Positions 52,875 to 61,813 of a DNA stretch of 64,000 nt are shown piece after piece (within the stretch, counting starts at the first letter, position 1; each line of letters starts with the position of its first letter). Source of the stretch: Planctomycetota bacterium (GTDB lineage Bacteria > Planctomycetota > UBA11346). The stretch lies in contig JADGDD010000005.1 in the NCBI GenBank assembly GCA_016745075.1, forward strand, positions 62,001 to 126,000, written 5' to 3'. A program made the translations under genes and the position numbers. The notes under the pieces were generated by a model. That model ran no database searches, was not told the origin of the DNA, and was given only the letters and a program-made list of their open reading frames with translations.

Positions 52875-53192
52875 TTAGTTATCAAGCAAGGCTTCACAGG
52901 AAACCCCGGGACAAATGTTGGGAATACGGGACCACCGGCGTAAACCACCGCAGATAACGTGAGCATCTTCCTCGGTTAGACCTCGGCGAACTACCGCCGT
53001 TTCTTCCTCATGTGCTTCGTTGGCCACCATCTGTGCTACTTCTGCGCTCAGGCCCGCTGCGCGTTGTAGAGCATAAACGACAACCGGAAAGGGGGTGATC
53101 TCATCATTGTGTAAGAGGACCAGCCACGTTGGCGCGAGCTTCGGCGGCGCCTCAGCAACGAAGGTATCAGTGTGCGGATCTCCAGATGGCAT
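52875..53192 (-). CDS. clpS: ClpS-like adaptor of the ClpAP protease
   Basis: 105 residues. WLVLLHNDEITPFPVVVYAL matches the ClpS core W-x-V-x-L-(H/L)-N-D-D-x-(T/N)-(P/T), and EAHEEETAVVRRGLTEEDAH matches the helix with the conserved H-x-x-G motif region of the N-degron pocket. ClpS delivers N-end-rule substrates to ClpA. ClpA is not adjacent. It is the first gene of the clpS-murD-nadB-Rieske unit and divergent from gmk (83 nt between starts). Confidence 0.85.
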   Translation of the reverse strand: MPSGDPHTDTFVAEAPPKLAPTWLVLLHNDEITPFPVVVYALQRAAGLSAEVAQMVANEAHEEETAVVRRGLTEEDAHVICGGLRRWSRIPNICPGVSCEALLDN

Positions 53193-53275
53193 ACGCGGAG
53201 TATGGGCCTGTGATTGCTGGCTGCAAGTTGAGCTTAATCCTTGTTTTTGTTTGTGTTAGACCAAGACTAGTGGGT

Positions 53276-53884
53276 ATGAGTGATTATCCATACCCGTGTC
53301 GCTGTCCCTTATTCCTTGTACTCAGTGGTCCGTCTGGAGCAGGGAAGAGCACTATTATAGAAGGTTTTTTGGCCAAGCATTCAGATTTTGTGATGAGCCT
53401 CAGCACCACGACTCGTGCTCCGCGTGGAGAAGAACAAAATGGTGTGCATTATCGCTTTGTAGACGACAGCACCTTCCAGCAAGAGATCAAAAATGATGCC
53501 TTCTTAGAATACGCTACCGTTTTTGGTAACTCATACGGAACGTCCACCGCTTTTGTGACTGAGCAATTTGCGCAGGGGCGAGGAGTTATTAAAGATGTGG
53601 ATGTTCAGGGCGCTGCACAAATAAAAGCACATATGCCAGAAAGCGTACATGTATTTATTGCCCCACCAAGCAATGAGGTCTTAGAGCAACGTTTACGAGG
53701 GCGTGGAACTGATGACGAGGATGTTATCGCTCGTCGGTTAGAAGAAGCAGAAAAAGAACTGTCTCATTGGCGATCCTATGATTATTTAATAATTAATGAC
53801 AATATAGAGAAGGCCATTGCAGATATTGGTCATATTGTAGCAACCAAGCGTTGTCGTATTTTACCCGCAGATAAACACGGGTAG
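53276..53884 (+). CDS. gmk: Guanylate kinase
   Basis: 202 residues from the ATG at 53276; the frame is open back to 53129, but that part overlaps clpS and lacks the fold. P-loop: LSGPSGAGKST. GMP site: SLSTTTRAPRGEEQNGVHYRF. Lid and adenine-binding region: VQGAAQI and RLRGRGTDDEDVIARRL. It converts GMP to GDP. The Shine-Dalgarno is poor. It is followed 14 nt later by the PPOX-family gene. Confidence 0.95.
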   Translation: MSDYPYPCRCPLFLVLSGPSGAGKSTIIEGFLAKHSDFVMSLSTTTRAPRGEEQNGVHYRFVDDSTFQQEIKNDAFLEYATVFGNSYGTSTAFVTEQFAQGRGVIKDVDVQGAAQIKAHMPESVHVFIAPPSNEVLEQRLRGRGTDDEDVIARRLEEAEKELSHWRSYDYLIINDNIEKAIADIGHIVATKRCRILPADKHG

Positions 53885-53898
53885 GTAGGAACATAAAA

Positions 53899-54444
53899 AT
53901 GGGTAAAAAATACGATCATATTCCTGAGTCTGTGCAAACATTTATTCAACAACAGCATATGTTTTTTGTGTCAACGGCTGCTGCGGATGGAACCATAAAC
54001 TTGTCACCTAAAGGTGGCGATTCTTTTTTAATTCAAGACCAATCAACCTTTCTCTGGCTGAATTATACTGGTAGTGGTAACGAAACAGCAGCACATCTTC
54101 TAGAATTGCCGCGGATGACCATTATGTTTTGTTCGTTTACAGGTGCACCACTTATTGTTCGCCTGTATGGCACTGCTCGCTGTATACATGTTGGCGATAA
54201 AGAATGGGATGAGAAACTCAGCTTATTTCCCACCCCAGATGGAGCGCGGCAGGTTGTGGAAATGAATGTTGAGATAGTCCATACCTCCTGTGGGTTTGGA
54301 GTACCCTTGTATGATTATCAAGGTGATCGTTCTCAAATGCCACAGTGGATAGCTAAAAAAGGTCCAGATGGTATTGCTGCCTATCAACAGAAAGAAAATA
54401 GTGTGAGCTTAGACGGAAAGACAACAGGCTTGCCGCCTCTTTAG
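53899..54444 (+). CDS. Pyridoxamine 5'-phosphate oxidase-family flavin-binding protein
   Basis: 181 residues of the PNPOx-like split barrel: FFVSTAAADGTINLSPKGGD, LWLNYTGSGNETAAHLLELP, RMTIMFCSFTG, LYGTARCI, then NVEIVHTSCGFGVPLYDYQG. The TGSGNETAAHL segment is typical of a subgroup of uncharacterised stress-associated or F420/FMN proteins. Biochemical role is unknown. It probably shares a transcript with gmk. Confidence 0.88.
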   Translation: MGKKYDHIPESVQTFIQQQHMFFVSTAAADGTINLSPKGGDSFLIQDQSTFLWLNYTGSGNETAAHLLELPRMTIMFCSFTGAPLIVRLYGTARCIHVGDKEWDEKLSLFPTPDGARQVVEMNVEIVHTSCGFGVPLYDYQGDRSQMPQWIAKKGPDGIAAYQQKENSVSLDGKTTGLPPL

Positions 54445-54472
54445 GTAAGAAAAAGAGAAGAATCAGTTCTGT

Positions 54473-54508
54473 AACATGCAGCTCAGAATGTATGCTGAGC
54501 TGCATGTT
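54473..54508. terminator. Convergent terminator hairpin between PPOX and GH4 genes
   Basis: AACATGCAGCTCAG (54473-54486) pairs perfectly with CTGAGCTGCATGTT (54495-54508) around an 8-nt loop. It lies between convergent genes ending at 54444 and 54518 and could serve both. Confidence 0.8.
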
Positions 54509-54517
54509 TATGGTTGT

Positions 54518-55912
54518 TTAATGTTCTTCTGATGGATCAATATGTTGTTCGCTAGCAGTTTTTTCATCAAACGATAATTCAGGTTTTACCGCGAGGGGGC
54601 TATCAGCAAAAGCTGGTATCCATTGAGCGTGGGCCTGCATCAGCTCTCTGGTCATATTTCTAATTTCATCAAGGCTACAAGCGCTAGCCGTTAATGGGTC
54701 TAAACACATTGCTTGGAATACTTTTTCCGGATCACTTGTGAGTGCGGCTTCCATGGCCAATTCTTGAACATTTAATTGGGTGCGATTAATTGCTGCAAGA
54801 TGGGTTGGTAATGTGCCATGGCGGACCGGTTGCACACCGTTGTTATCAACGAAACAGGCGGTTTCTACAAGTGCGCCGTCGGCTACATTATCAATGAGCC
54901 CATGGTTTATAACGTTGCCGTGGATGAGTATACTCTCTCCACCAGCTAAGGCGTTAATAATTCGAGAACCATATTCGTTGCTGCATGTTAGGTCAAACTC
55001 TTCCTCACCGCTGGCAATTTTCTTCATATTTTCTTCCCAGTCTGGTCGTTCGTAAATGGTTTTAATAAATGAGGAGCCGCCATTCCAGTCGTTACCTGTG
55101 GTATTGCAGTAGCGTTCAATGAGTTCAGGACGTTTGCGCCACCACGCGCTGTATTCACTGCAATGGCCAGAACTTTCAGTAACGGCATAGCCAAAATGTT
55201 TAACATATTCCATGCGCACGGTGTCGCCATTCCAGATGTCTTGTCTGGTGCATAATTCGCGCATACGCGGTAAGAGGTCTGTGCCATTATGTTGAAAACG
55301 GGTAAACCATGCTTGATGGTTAATGCCTGCACATTGGTAATGAATGTCTTCCAGTGGAATGTCTAAACGCTTAGCCCACTCACCTGCGGTTCCTTGTACA
55401 CTATGGCAGAGGCCAACCAATTTAATGCCTGGTACGGCTTTGAACATCCCCCAACATAACATCGCCATTGGGTTGGTGTAATTGAGGACCCATGCATTTG
55501 GGCAGAGTTCCATAATATCTTGACCCATTTCAACCAAGAGCGGTAGCGTTCGTAGACAGCGCATAATCCCACCCGGTGTGAGGGTATCACCTATACATTG
55601 GTCAATACCATATTGTTTGGGAATATCCATTTCACTTTCGATGGCCTCAAAGCCGCCAACAAGTACAGAAATAATAACGGCATCAGCATCTGCCAAGGCT
55701 TCACGTCGATCAGTATGAGTGCTAAAGGTTGCGTTACTGTAATTGCCGTCACGTTGAATGCGTTCAGCAATTGCACCAGCATATTCCAACCGTTTTTCGT
55801 CAATATCGACAAGGGCGATGTGCGCATCTTGTAATCTCTCAAAGCTGAGAATATCAGCAGTCAGTCGTCGGGAAAAAGTCAAGCTACCAGCGCCAATGAT
55901 TACGATTTTCAT
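54518..55912 (-). CDS. Family 4 glycoside hydrolase (alpha-glucosidase/alpha-galactosidase type)
   Basis: 464 residues. GH4 enzymes use NAD+ and a divalent metal to cleave glycosides by oxidation-elimination. The N-terminal Rossmann motif is KIVIIGAGSLTFSRRL, then LALVDID-like ALVDIDEKRL, VLNYTNPMAML, the metal-ligand Cys in LVGLCHSVQGT, and the metal-ligand His in GINHQAWF. The pattern CHSVQGT is typical of the alpha-galactosidase/alpha-glucosidase branch (MelA/AglA). It is cytoplasmic and divergent from an AraC regulator, so probably induced by an imported oligosaccharide. Confidence 0.94.
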   Translation of the reverse strand: MKIVIIGAGSLTFSRRLTADILSFERLQDAHIALVDIDEKRLEYAGAIAERIQRDGNYSNATFSTHTDRREALADADAVIISVLVGGFEAIESEMDIPKQYGIDQCIGDTLTPGGIMRCLRTLPLLVEMGQDIMELCPNAWVLNYTNPMAMLCWGMFKAVPGIKLVGLCHSVQGTAGEWAKRLDIPLEDIHYQCAGINHQAWFTRFQHNGTDLLPRMRELCTRQDIWNGDTVRMEYVKHFGYAVTESSGHCSEYSAWWRKRPELIERYCNTTGNDWNGGSSFIKTIYERPDWEENMKKIASGEEEFDLTCSNEYGSRIINALAGGESILIHGNVINHGLIDNVADGALVETACFVDNNGVQPVRHGTLPTHLAAINRTQLNVQELAMEAALTSDPEKVFQAMCLDPLTASACSLDEIRNMTRELMQAHAQWIPAFADSPLAVKPELSFDEKTASEQHIDPSEEH

Positions 55913-56004
55913 GAATACTCCTCTATGGTTTAGCCTGTATTATATCAGAGGGTGTATTATTTTACCAGTGGACATAATGAAAGACAGAGTGTACATATTG
56001 TGAT

Positions 56005-56790
56005 ATGGATTTATCTGACTCATTATGGCATATGTCTGGTTTTGGTCGCGAGGAACATACGGGACATCAGCCATACTGGTGGGTGAATTGCCTACGTGGA
56101 CAGGATTTCCGCGCTGTATTACAGTACACGCTTGCCGGTGTTTTACACTTTCACCATAAGGGACGGCAGCACCGAGTGGTAACTGGGCAGGCTGTGCTCT
56201 TTGACCAGAATGATAAGAGTGAATATGGTATTTGTGCCGATGATCCCAACTATCGTTGTGTATGGATAGGCTTTAAAGGTGCAGGTGTAGAACAGCACTG
56301 TGGATTACTACGTGAGCAATATGGGTCTATTATTGATGATGGCCATAAGCGTTTGTTCTTATCTATGGAGCAGCTTATTAAAACGGCAAACCCAGTCACA
56401 GAACCCAACCCCTTAATTACCGCGCCGTTAGTGTATCGCTTCTTTTTACGTTTTATGCGAATGCATGAAGATGAACGAGTTGTGAAACCGGTAGACAGTG
56501 CGGTAGAGCAATTAATGGCGAACCCTTTATATCCGTGGTCTATGAAAGAAATAGCTCATGCTAATGGCTGCTCTCGTGAGCATCTTGTGCGGGTTTTTAG
56601 TGAAACCTATGGCATGGGTCCGGCTGCGTGGTTAAATGCACGTCGTTTGGAGCATGCCGTATCATTGCTGAAACAAACGGGTCTACCTGTTGCCGCCGTA
56701 GCTGAACAGAGTGGTTTTGCTTCTGCTCATACCATGGCTCGTTTAATGCGTGAAGAATTTGGTCAAGGTCCACGTGCTTTGCGGCAATAA
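56005..56790 (+). CDS. AraC-family transcriptional regulator
   Basis: 261 residues. An N-terminal AraC-type sensor (RAVLQYTLAGVLHFHHKGRQ, then HRVVTGQAVLFDQND) is followed by tandem helix-turn-helix motifs, PWSMKEIAHANGCSREHLVR and LPVAAVAEQSGFASAHTMARLMREEFGQGPRALR. Transcribed away from the GH4 gene with 92 nt between them, it most likely controls it. Confidence 0.93.
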   Translation: MDLSDSLWHMSGFGREEHTGHQPYWWVNCLRGQDFRAVLQYTLAGVLHFHHKGRQHRVVTGQAVLFDQNDKSEYGICADDPNYRCVWIGFKGAGVEQHCGLLREQYGSIIDDGHKRLFLSMEQLIKTANPVTEPNPLITAPLVYRFFLRFMRMHEDERVVKPVDSAVEQLMANPLYPWSMKEIAHANGCSREHLVRVFSETYGMGPAAWLNARRLEHAVSLLKQTGLPVAAVAEQSGFASAHTMARLMREEFGQGPRALRQ

Positions 56791-56822
56791 AAAAGGGCGA
56801 GACCTTTATGGTCTCGCCCTTT
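56791..56822. terminator. Bidirectional terminator
   Basis: AAAGGGCGAGACC (56792-56804) pairs with GGTCTCGCCCTTT (56810-56822) with a 5-nt loop, between the convergent AraC and Ig-like genes. Confidence 0.88.
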
Positions 56823-56845
56823 AAATGTTCTTATAAACAGGCTGC

Positions 56846-58237
56846 TTATAGGTCTACATCACCACCAGCATCGGCAACATCGTTGTCGATAGAGAAGGTT
56901 TGTTTGGAGATGGTTTCGCCAACATTTCCAGCAACATCTGTTGCTTGAATTTTAATGCGGCATTGGGTGCTGTTAATTTCTGGAATGCTCCAAGAATAGG
57001 TGGTGGTGCCAGTGGCAAGGCCTTGAGTAATTTGTTCCCATGTGTCTGGGCCAGATTGGTAATAAATATTGATAGAACTGTCTGAGAGGCGCATGTCTTC
57101 AACGCTGAAGTTAATGGCCACAACATCGTTTTTGTTAAAAATATTTTTACCAGAACCATCTGTGGCAAGAACGCCAGAGTCGCTTGATAGGGAAATCGCT
57201 GGAGCAGCGGTGTCTACCAAGATACGGTGTAGGTTATCGCGCTTGCTTGCTGGGCGTGGGTTGGCGTTACCAACAATGTCGATAGCAAGGATGCTCAGCA
57301 TGTACTCGCCATCATTTGGAGCTTGCCACATAACCGATTCAAAGTTTTCGTCTGGGCCAGCGTTTACCACAGGGCCTTCGCTCCAGTTTTGACCTTCATC
57401 AGTACTAAAGAATAATTGAGAGCTATGCACGGCAGCCGCAGGGCCAGCATCTTTTACGCGAGTTTGAATAGCAACGTCGCGGGTTTGGGTGGTGTCTGGG
57501 CCGAGAATATTTCCGTGTGGGGCAGCGCCATCAACAATAATGTTGCCGTGTTCGTTATCGGCTTTGTTCAGTACTTTGTCGTAGGCCTCAATAATAATGC
57601 GGCCTTCGTTGCTCATATCTGCTGGGGTGGTCCAAGTGTATTCGCCGCTATTAGGTAAACCGGTTGCAATGATTTCTGGCTCAGCAGTACTGCTGCGTGC
57701 CCAGTAGAGGTTTACTGGCTTTGAGTGCAGATTGTCATCAGTGACGTTCCAAGTAATAACATAGGTTTGGTTTGTGCTGAGAATTGTACCAACGGGTGGG
57801 TTGTTTAAGACAACGGTTGGCTGAGTTCGGTCTACAATAAATTCATTTCTATGTTTGCTGTCTGCGGTTGGTTGCGGGTGAGCAAAACCACTGATTTCAA
57901 TAATGCGGAAGTAGGTGCGCCAGTGTCCTTCTGGTGGAGCCCAAGTAATGGGGGTGGTACGGCTGAATTCGAGTGGGTGTTTTTCCCATGCGCCCCATTG
58001 TGCCCCATCAAAGCGTTGATACCAAAGTTCACGTGTTTTGACCTGTTCGTCATCACGAACCTTTTTAAAGAGTAACTCGGCTTTATTGGTCAGACCAACG
58101 TTGGTGCCATCAACAATTTGCTTTTCTTTTTGTTGAGTCTGCTCAGCAGCGTGCAGGCTGCCAAGGGCGCTGCTGCCAAGAAGGGAAAGGGCGGTTAAAG
58201 AAGCAACGACGGGCAGAGCAAACGCGGATAGGCGCAT
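56846..58237 (-). CDS. Secreted multi-domain Ig-like protein
   Basis: 463 residues with a signal peptide (MRLSAFALPVVASLTALSLL, cleavage near LHAA). Four or so beta-sandwich repeats follow, recognisable by DRTQPTVVLNNPPVGTI, DGAAPHGNILGPDTTQ and DTAAPAISLSSDSGV, each starting VD-x-x-(A/Q)P, with matching EAYDKVLNKAD, LAIDIVGNANP and QATDVAGNVGE ends. This D-x-x-GN pattern is common in cell-surface adhesin-type repeats. No enzymatic domain is seen. It is the last of a minus-strand series beginning at bioD. Confidence 0.88.
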   Translation of the reverse strand: MRLSAFALPVVASLTALSLLGSSALGSLHAAEQTQQKEKQIVDGTNVGLTNKAELLFKKVRDDEQVKTRELWYQRFDGAQWGAWEKHPLEFSRTTPITWAPPEGHWRTYFRIIEISGFAHPQPTADSKHRNEFIVDRTQPTVVLNNPPVGTILSTNQTYVITWNVTDDNLHSKPVNLYWARSSTAEPEIIATGLPNSGEYTWTTPADMSNEGRIIIEAYDKVLNKADNEHGNIIVDGAAPHGNILGPDTTQTRDVAIQTRVKDAGPAAAVHSSQLFFSTDEGQNWSEGPVVNAGPDENFESVMWQAPNDGEYMLSILAIDIVGNANPRPASKRDNLHRILVDTAAPAISLSSDSGVLATDGSGKNIFNKNDVVAINFSVEDMRLSDSSINIYYQSGPDTWEQITQGLATGTTTYSWSIPEINSTQCRIKIQATDVAGNVGETISKQTFSIDNDVADAGGDVDL

Positions 58238-58365
58238 AGATTCTCACTTGGGTATTGGAGGTGAAATGACGGGCGTCGCGCCATAGGGCAGCGCCACTTT
58301 AGAACGGATGCATTTAAGCGAGTTTTTTCTTGTGGTCAAACGGTAAGCTTTGCCTCTGAGTCGTG

Positions 58366-59154
58366 TTAGTCACCGCTCATTTCACGAATAAGGTCGAGGC
58401 TGTCTTTGATTTTACCAGTTTCGTTCACGGTCGTATCAAATTGTAAGTTAATAATGGGTTTGTGCGGGTGGTTGGTATGAAGAACAACTTGTTCGTTGTA
58501 GACCTTAGATTCAATAGTGGCAGTGGGATCTTTTGCTGTAGCAATCAATAAAAGAGCACCGTCGTTAATTTGTCGTTGCTCAAAAGTCCAGAGTTGTCCA
58601 CTGTAGTCAATCTTGCTAACTGAAAGACCTCCTTCAGGAATACTGTTTTCAGGACAAGAAAGGCGAACGATTTCGCGTAAGTTGCCAAGTTCATCTGGGC
58701 GTACAGCAGAAGAGAAGAGGTAGATATCTTGATAGCGTTTTTCCGGACGACTTAAGACATCGGTCGCATTTTCTGGAACTGCGTCTACAGCGACATCTGG
58801 GATAATCGTCCATGTTTCTGCAAGTTCGATCGCTTCAAAGTCTGGGTCACTCAGATAAAACCACATGCGGCGAGTAACGGTGCCGGAAGCGTTTGTATTT
58901 GAGACCTTGAAGTCAATGGTCGTGGACTCATGTGGCAATAAGAAATGTGTGGCAAGGCTCAGGCGTTCGCAGGAACACGATTTATCAACATATGCGATGC
59001 GGACTGCCCGATCATGTGGGTTGGTGAGGGTCAGCTGCTTCTCGAAGAATTCATGTTCACGATACACGGGAATAGTGGCTGCTGTTTCTTCGGCAGACAA
59101 GGTGGAGCTGAGAACGGCACCGAGCATAAGTGCGATACGAAGTGGGGGCATCAT
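58366..59154 (-). CDS. Secreted DUF1573-like protein
   Basis: About 262 residues if it starts at the tandem ATGATG at 59154, which gives a clean signal peptide (PPLRIALMLGAVLSSTLSA); the frame reaches an ATG at 59214 that would add a second hydrophobic stretch. After the signal, LTNPHDRAVRIAYVDKSCSC and LLPHESTTIDFKVSNTNASG carry the DUF1573 pattern (cysteine pair C-S-C before a PxxS-T-x-I strand). The family is periplasmic, of unknown function, and abundant in planctomycetes and Bacteroidetes. Confidence 0.78.
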   Translation of the reverse strand: MMPPLRIALMLGAVLSSTLSAEETAATIPVYREHEFFEKQLTLTNPHDRAVRIAYVDKSCSCERLSLATHFLLPHESTTIDFKVSNTNASGTVTRRMWFYLSDPDFEAIELAETWTIIPDVAVDAVPENATDVLSRPEKRYQDIYLFSSAVRPDELGNLREIVRLSCPENSIPEGGLSVSKIDYSGQLWTFEQRQINDGALLLIATAKDPTATIESKVYNEQVVLHTNHPHKPIINLQFDTTVNETGKIKDSLDLIREMSGD

Positions 59155-59254
59155 GACCTGAGTATGCTGGGCAAGAGCAGGAAGCAAAGTCCAGAGTAGG
59201 GAGAAAGCATGCATGTGTCATAAACGCTACACTGGCTCAAAGGTTCAGAAAAAT

Positions 59255-59815
59255 CTATGGAGAGAGTGTTTGTTTCCATGCTTCGCGGCGTTCAGCTCGT
59301 TTCTTTTGGCTTCGTTGAACCCAGCGATAGGTTGGCAGATAGACTAGAACTGCGCAGATACCGCCAATTATGCCGCCGCCAATAAACATGGCAATGGTGA
59401 CGTCTAGTAATTCGGTGAACAAATAAATGGTCCCGTCCCAAATGCCCAACTCTCCTACTCGTTGCCAAGTATGGGCCATTTTATCAAAGGTTAAGGGCTG
59501 CCCGTAGATAGGTGCCCCTAGTCTGTTCTCAAGAAAGTACATGGGTGCCATCGTTAGTGGATTGGAAATCCATACAGGTGGAATACTGGCCATCACATTG
59601 CCGCGAAAAATCCAACAACATGCTGCTGCTACCACCATTTGAATGCCAACAATAGGAAGCCAGCCAATAAAAAATCCGATGGCAATGCCAAGGGCAATGC
59701 GGTGTGGGGTATCTTCTATGGTGCTGACACCACGGCATATTTTGCGCCACCAATAGCCCCATTGATGGGTACGAGGGGCAGTGCTTGGAGCTGGTGACGG
59801 GAAGAATTTTGGCAT
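59255..59815 (-). CDS. DUF2062 membrane protein
   Basis: 186 residues. TPHRIALGIAIGFFIGWLPIVGIQMVVAAA is the DUF2062 hallmark (S/T-P-x-x-I/L-A-x-G-x-A-x-G-x-F-x-G). Then RGNVMASIPPVWISNPLTMAPMYFLENRLG follows, and a second pair of hydrophobic helices spans TIAMFIGGGIIGGICAVLVY. The protein is an inner-membrane protein of unknown function. It begins 10 nt after bioD. Confidence 0.9.
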   Translation of the reverse strand: MPKFFPSPAPSTAPRTHQWGYWWRKICRGVSTIEDTPHRIALGIAIGFFIGWLPIVGIQMVVAAACCWIFRGNVMASIPPVWISNPLTMAPMYFLENRLGAPIYGQPLTFDKMAHTWQRVGELGIWDGTIYLFTELLDVTIAMFIGGGIIGGICAVLVYLPTYRWVQRSQKKRAERREAWKQTLSP

Positions 59816-59825
59816 AGGATTATGG

Positions 59826-60500
59826 TTAGCAGTGTTGGGCTAAAACGGCAGCTGCAAGCGCTTCGGCATGGTCATCATCATCCTTGTTCCAAGGTGTTGT
59901 ATACAACACGAGGCAGTTTGTGAGTGCTTCAAGTTCACTTTTTACGGTACGAATTGCCAAACTTTCATGATTGACCTGCTCATGTTCGTTAACGACTAAA
60001 CCAAGTATAGGAATGGAGTTGGCGCGTAGAAAGGCAACCGTTAAACAGGTATGGTTTAAGGTTCCTAAGTGCGGGCGTGTGACTAAAAGCACAGGTAATT
60101 TGAGGCTGTGAAGCAGCGGGATGATTGTTTGTCTGTTGCTACAGAGCGGTGCACATACGCCTCCAGCGCCTTCCAGAATCAGGTCATGATCTCCTTGGCA
60201 TGCTTGCGCATTTTTTATGAGTTGCTCAAGCTTTACCGTTGTTTCGGCTGCTGCCGCTGCGAGATGTGGTGAGGCTGCCTCAGAAAATTCGAATCCACAG
60301 AGGGTTTCAAGCGTTTGTCCATTATCAAGGTAGGGAAGCAGTTGGTTCGTATCATCAGCATGGCCATCTTGCCAGTCACCACAGGCAACTGGTTTATGCA
60401 TCCATACTGAGCGTCCAAGTAGGCGGAGCCCTCGTACCAGAAGCTGGTGTACATGTGTTTTGCCAACGGCGGTGTCCGTACCTACGATTGCTACATCCAT
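59826..60500 (-). CDS. bioD: Dethiobiotin synthetase
   Basis: A 224-residue P-loop enzyme closing the ureido ring in biotin synthesis. The nucleotide loop is IVGTDTAVGKTHVHQLLV (usually GTDT-x-V/A-GKT), followed by MHKPVACGD (K-P-V/I substrate site), and LEGAGGVCAPL, LLVTRPHLGTLNHTCLTV and LGLVVNEHE. BioA, BioB and BioF are not adjacent. Its downstream neighbours are unrelated membrane and secreted proteins. Confidence 0.94.
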   Translation of the reverse strand: MDVAIVGTDTAVGKTHVHQLLVRGLRLLGRSVWMHKPVACGDWQDGHADDTNQLLPYLDNGQTLETLCGFEFSEAASPHLAAAAAETTVKLEQLIKNAQACQGDHDLILEGAGGVCAPLCSNRQTIIPLLHSLKLPVLLVTRPHLGTLNHTCLTVAFLRANSIPILGLVVNEHEQVNHESLAIRTVKSELEALTNCLVLYTTPWNKDDDDHAEALAAAVLAQHC

Positions 60501-60659
60501 GCTTGGATCATCTGGGATTTAGCTGGATGGCAATGCTTGCTCTGTCTTGTGGTGAGACAAAAAGCGTGTGCAACTCTCAACGAGCTCTGATTTGAGCCGC
60601 ACTTGTTTACGTAGGGTGCCTTGTATGCTTGATTCAGCTTTTACTGAAAGGATTTGTCT

Positions 60660-61790
60660 ATGAATACCCGTCTGCTTCTACCCGCTGTCGTTTTTCTGGT
60701 TTCTGTTTGTGCGCCTGTGTGGGCTTTAGATGTCTCTTTGGATGATCTGGAAGATACCATTCAAGATGCACCGAAAGAGCAGGCCGTTCCAGGAGAAAAG
60801 CCAGAGAAAAAAGCGAATGGCCGTTATGTAGACCAAGGGCCGTGGTTGTATCCAATTGAAGAGAGCCGAGACAATTTCATTTATGTAGATGACAGTGGAA
60901 GCAAAGTGTTGGGGCCATTTAACTATGCATATCCGTGGTCCGAAGGGTATGGTTTGGTTGAAACCAAGGAGGGTAATTACCAACTCATAGACAAAACTGG
61001 CAAAGAAACTTTAGAGCTGCCAGAAGGTGCTTGGTTTGCAGGTGGCTTTTCCAGTGGTTTGGTTCCTATTGCATGGGACCGTAATGATCAAGGCTTCATG
61101 AACCATAAAGGAGAGGTCGTTATTAAAGGGTTGATGAAAGCGTTCCCTTTCCAAGGTGACTTTGCAGAGGTGGCGAGTAAAAGAGGTGATAAGCAGGTTA
61201 TTAGTCGCGCAGGTAAAGTGCTGCAAGCAAAAGCACCGCAGTTCCGCAAGTATGCCTTAGATATTCCTATGGCCGCCTTTAAAAGCTCTGCCAATGGTAG
61301 TTATTATTTTATGAGAGATGATGGCCGACAACCTTTTAATAATAAAATGTTTGAAGAAGTTGGGAACTTTAATGAAGGTGTATGCCCAGTAATGACAGGG
61401 AAAAACAAAAAAACAGGTCAACGAGAATGGGCTCTATTTACTATAGAAGGCAAAGTGGTTCCTAAAAAGAAACGCTATATGCGCATGGGGAATATGCATC
61501 ATGGACGTGCTCCGGTTATGATTGCAAGTAAATGGGGCGCTATTGATGAAAAGGGCAAATTGAAAATTAAATGTACCTATAGCTCTCTTGGCGAATTTCA
61601 TGAGGGCCTTGCTCCATTTTATGATGAAGCAGCCGGTGCTTATGGCTATATCAATACCAAAAATAAAGTAGTGATTAAGCCACAATTCGGAAATGCAATG
61701 CCATTCAAACATGGTGTTGCAGAAGTTGAGCACGAAGGTGTTCCATCTTTGGTGAATACCAAGGGTGATATTATTTGGCCAAAACAATAA
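60660..61790 (+). CDS. Secreted WG-repeat protein
   Basis: 376 residues from the ATG at 60660 (AAAGGA 8 nt upstream). The signal peptide is MNTRLLLPAVVFLVSVCAPV with cleavage near VWA-L. The remainder is repeats of about 35-40 residues of the WG type (G-x-W/Y-G-x-I/L-x-x-x-G-x...), for example GNYQLIDKTGKETLELPEGA, SKWGAIDEKGKLKIKCTYSS and GAYGYINTKNKVVIKPQFGN. WG repeats form beta-propeller-like units of unknown role. It is monocistronic and convergent with the Maf gene. Confidence 0.9.
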   Translation: MNTRLLLPAVVFLVSVCAPVWALDVSLDDLEDTIQDAPKEQAVPGEKPEKKANGRYVDQGPWLYPIEESRDNFIYVDDSGSKVLGPFNYAYPWSEGYGLVETKEGNYQLIDKTGKETLELPEGAWFAGGFSSGLVPIAWDRNDQGFMNHKGEVVIKGLMKAFPFQGDFAEVASKRGDKQVISRAGKVLQAKAPQFRKYALDIPMAAFKSSANGSYYFMRDDGRQPFNNKMFEEVGNFNEGVCPVMTGKNKKTGQREWALFTIEGKVVPKKKRYMRMGNMHHGRAPVMIASKWGAIDEKGKLKIKCTYSSLGEFHEGLAPFYDEAAGAYGYINTKNKVVIKPQFGNAMPFKHGVAEVEHEGVPSLVNTKGDIIWPKQ

Positions 61791-61813
61791 TTATAACGAG
61801 GCGGTAGAACGCT

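Noticed and set aside
53129..53275. Longer guanylate kinase starting at 53129
   Set aside because: The extra segment overlaps the divergent clpS gene and precedes the family's normal N-terminus; the ATG at 53276 gives the usual length.
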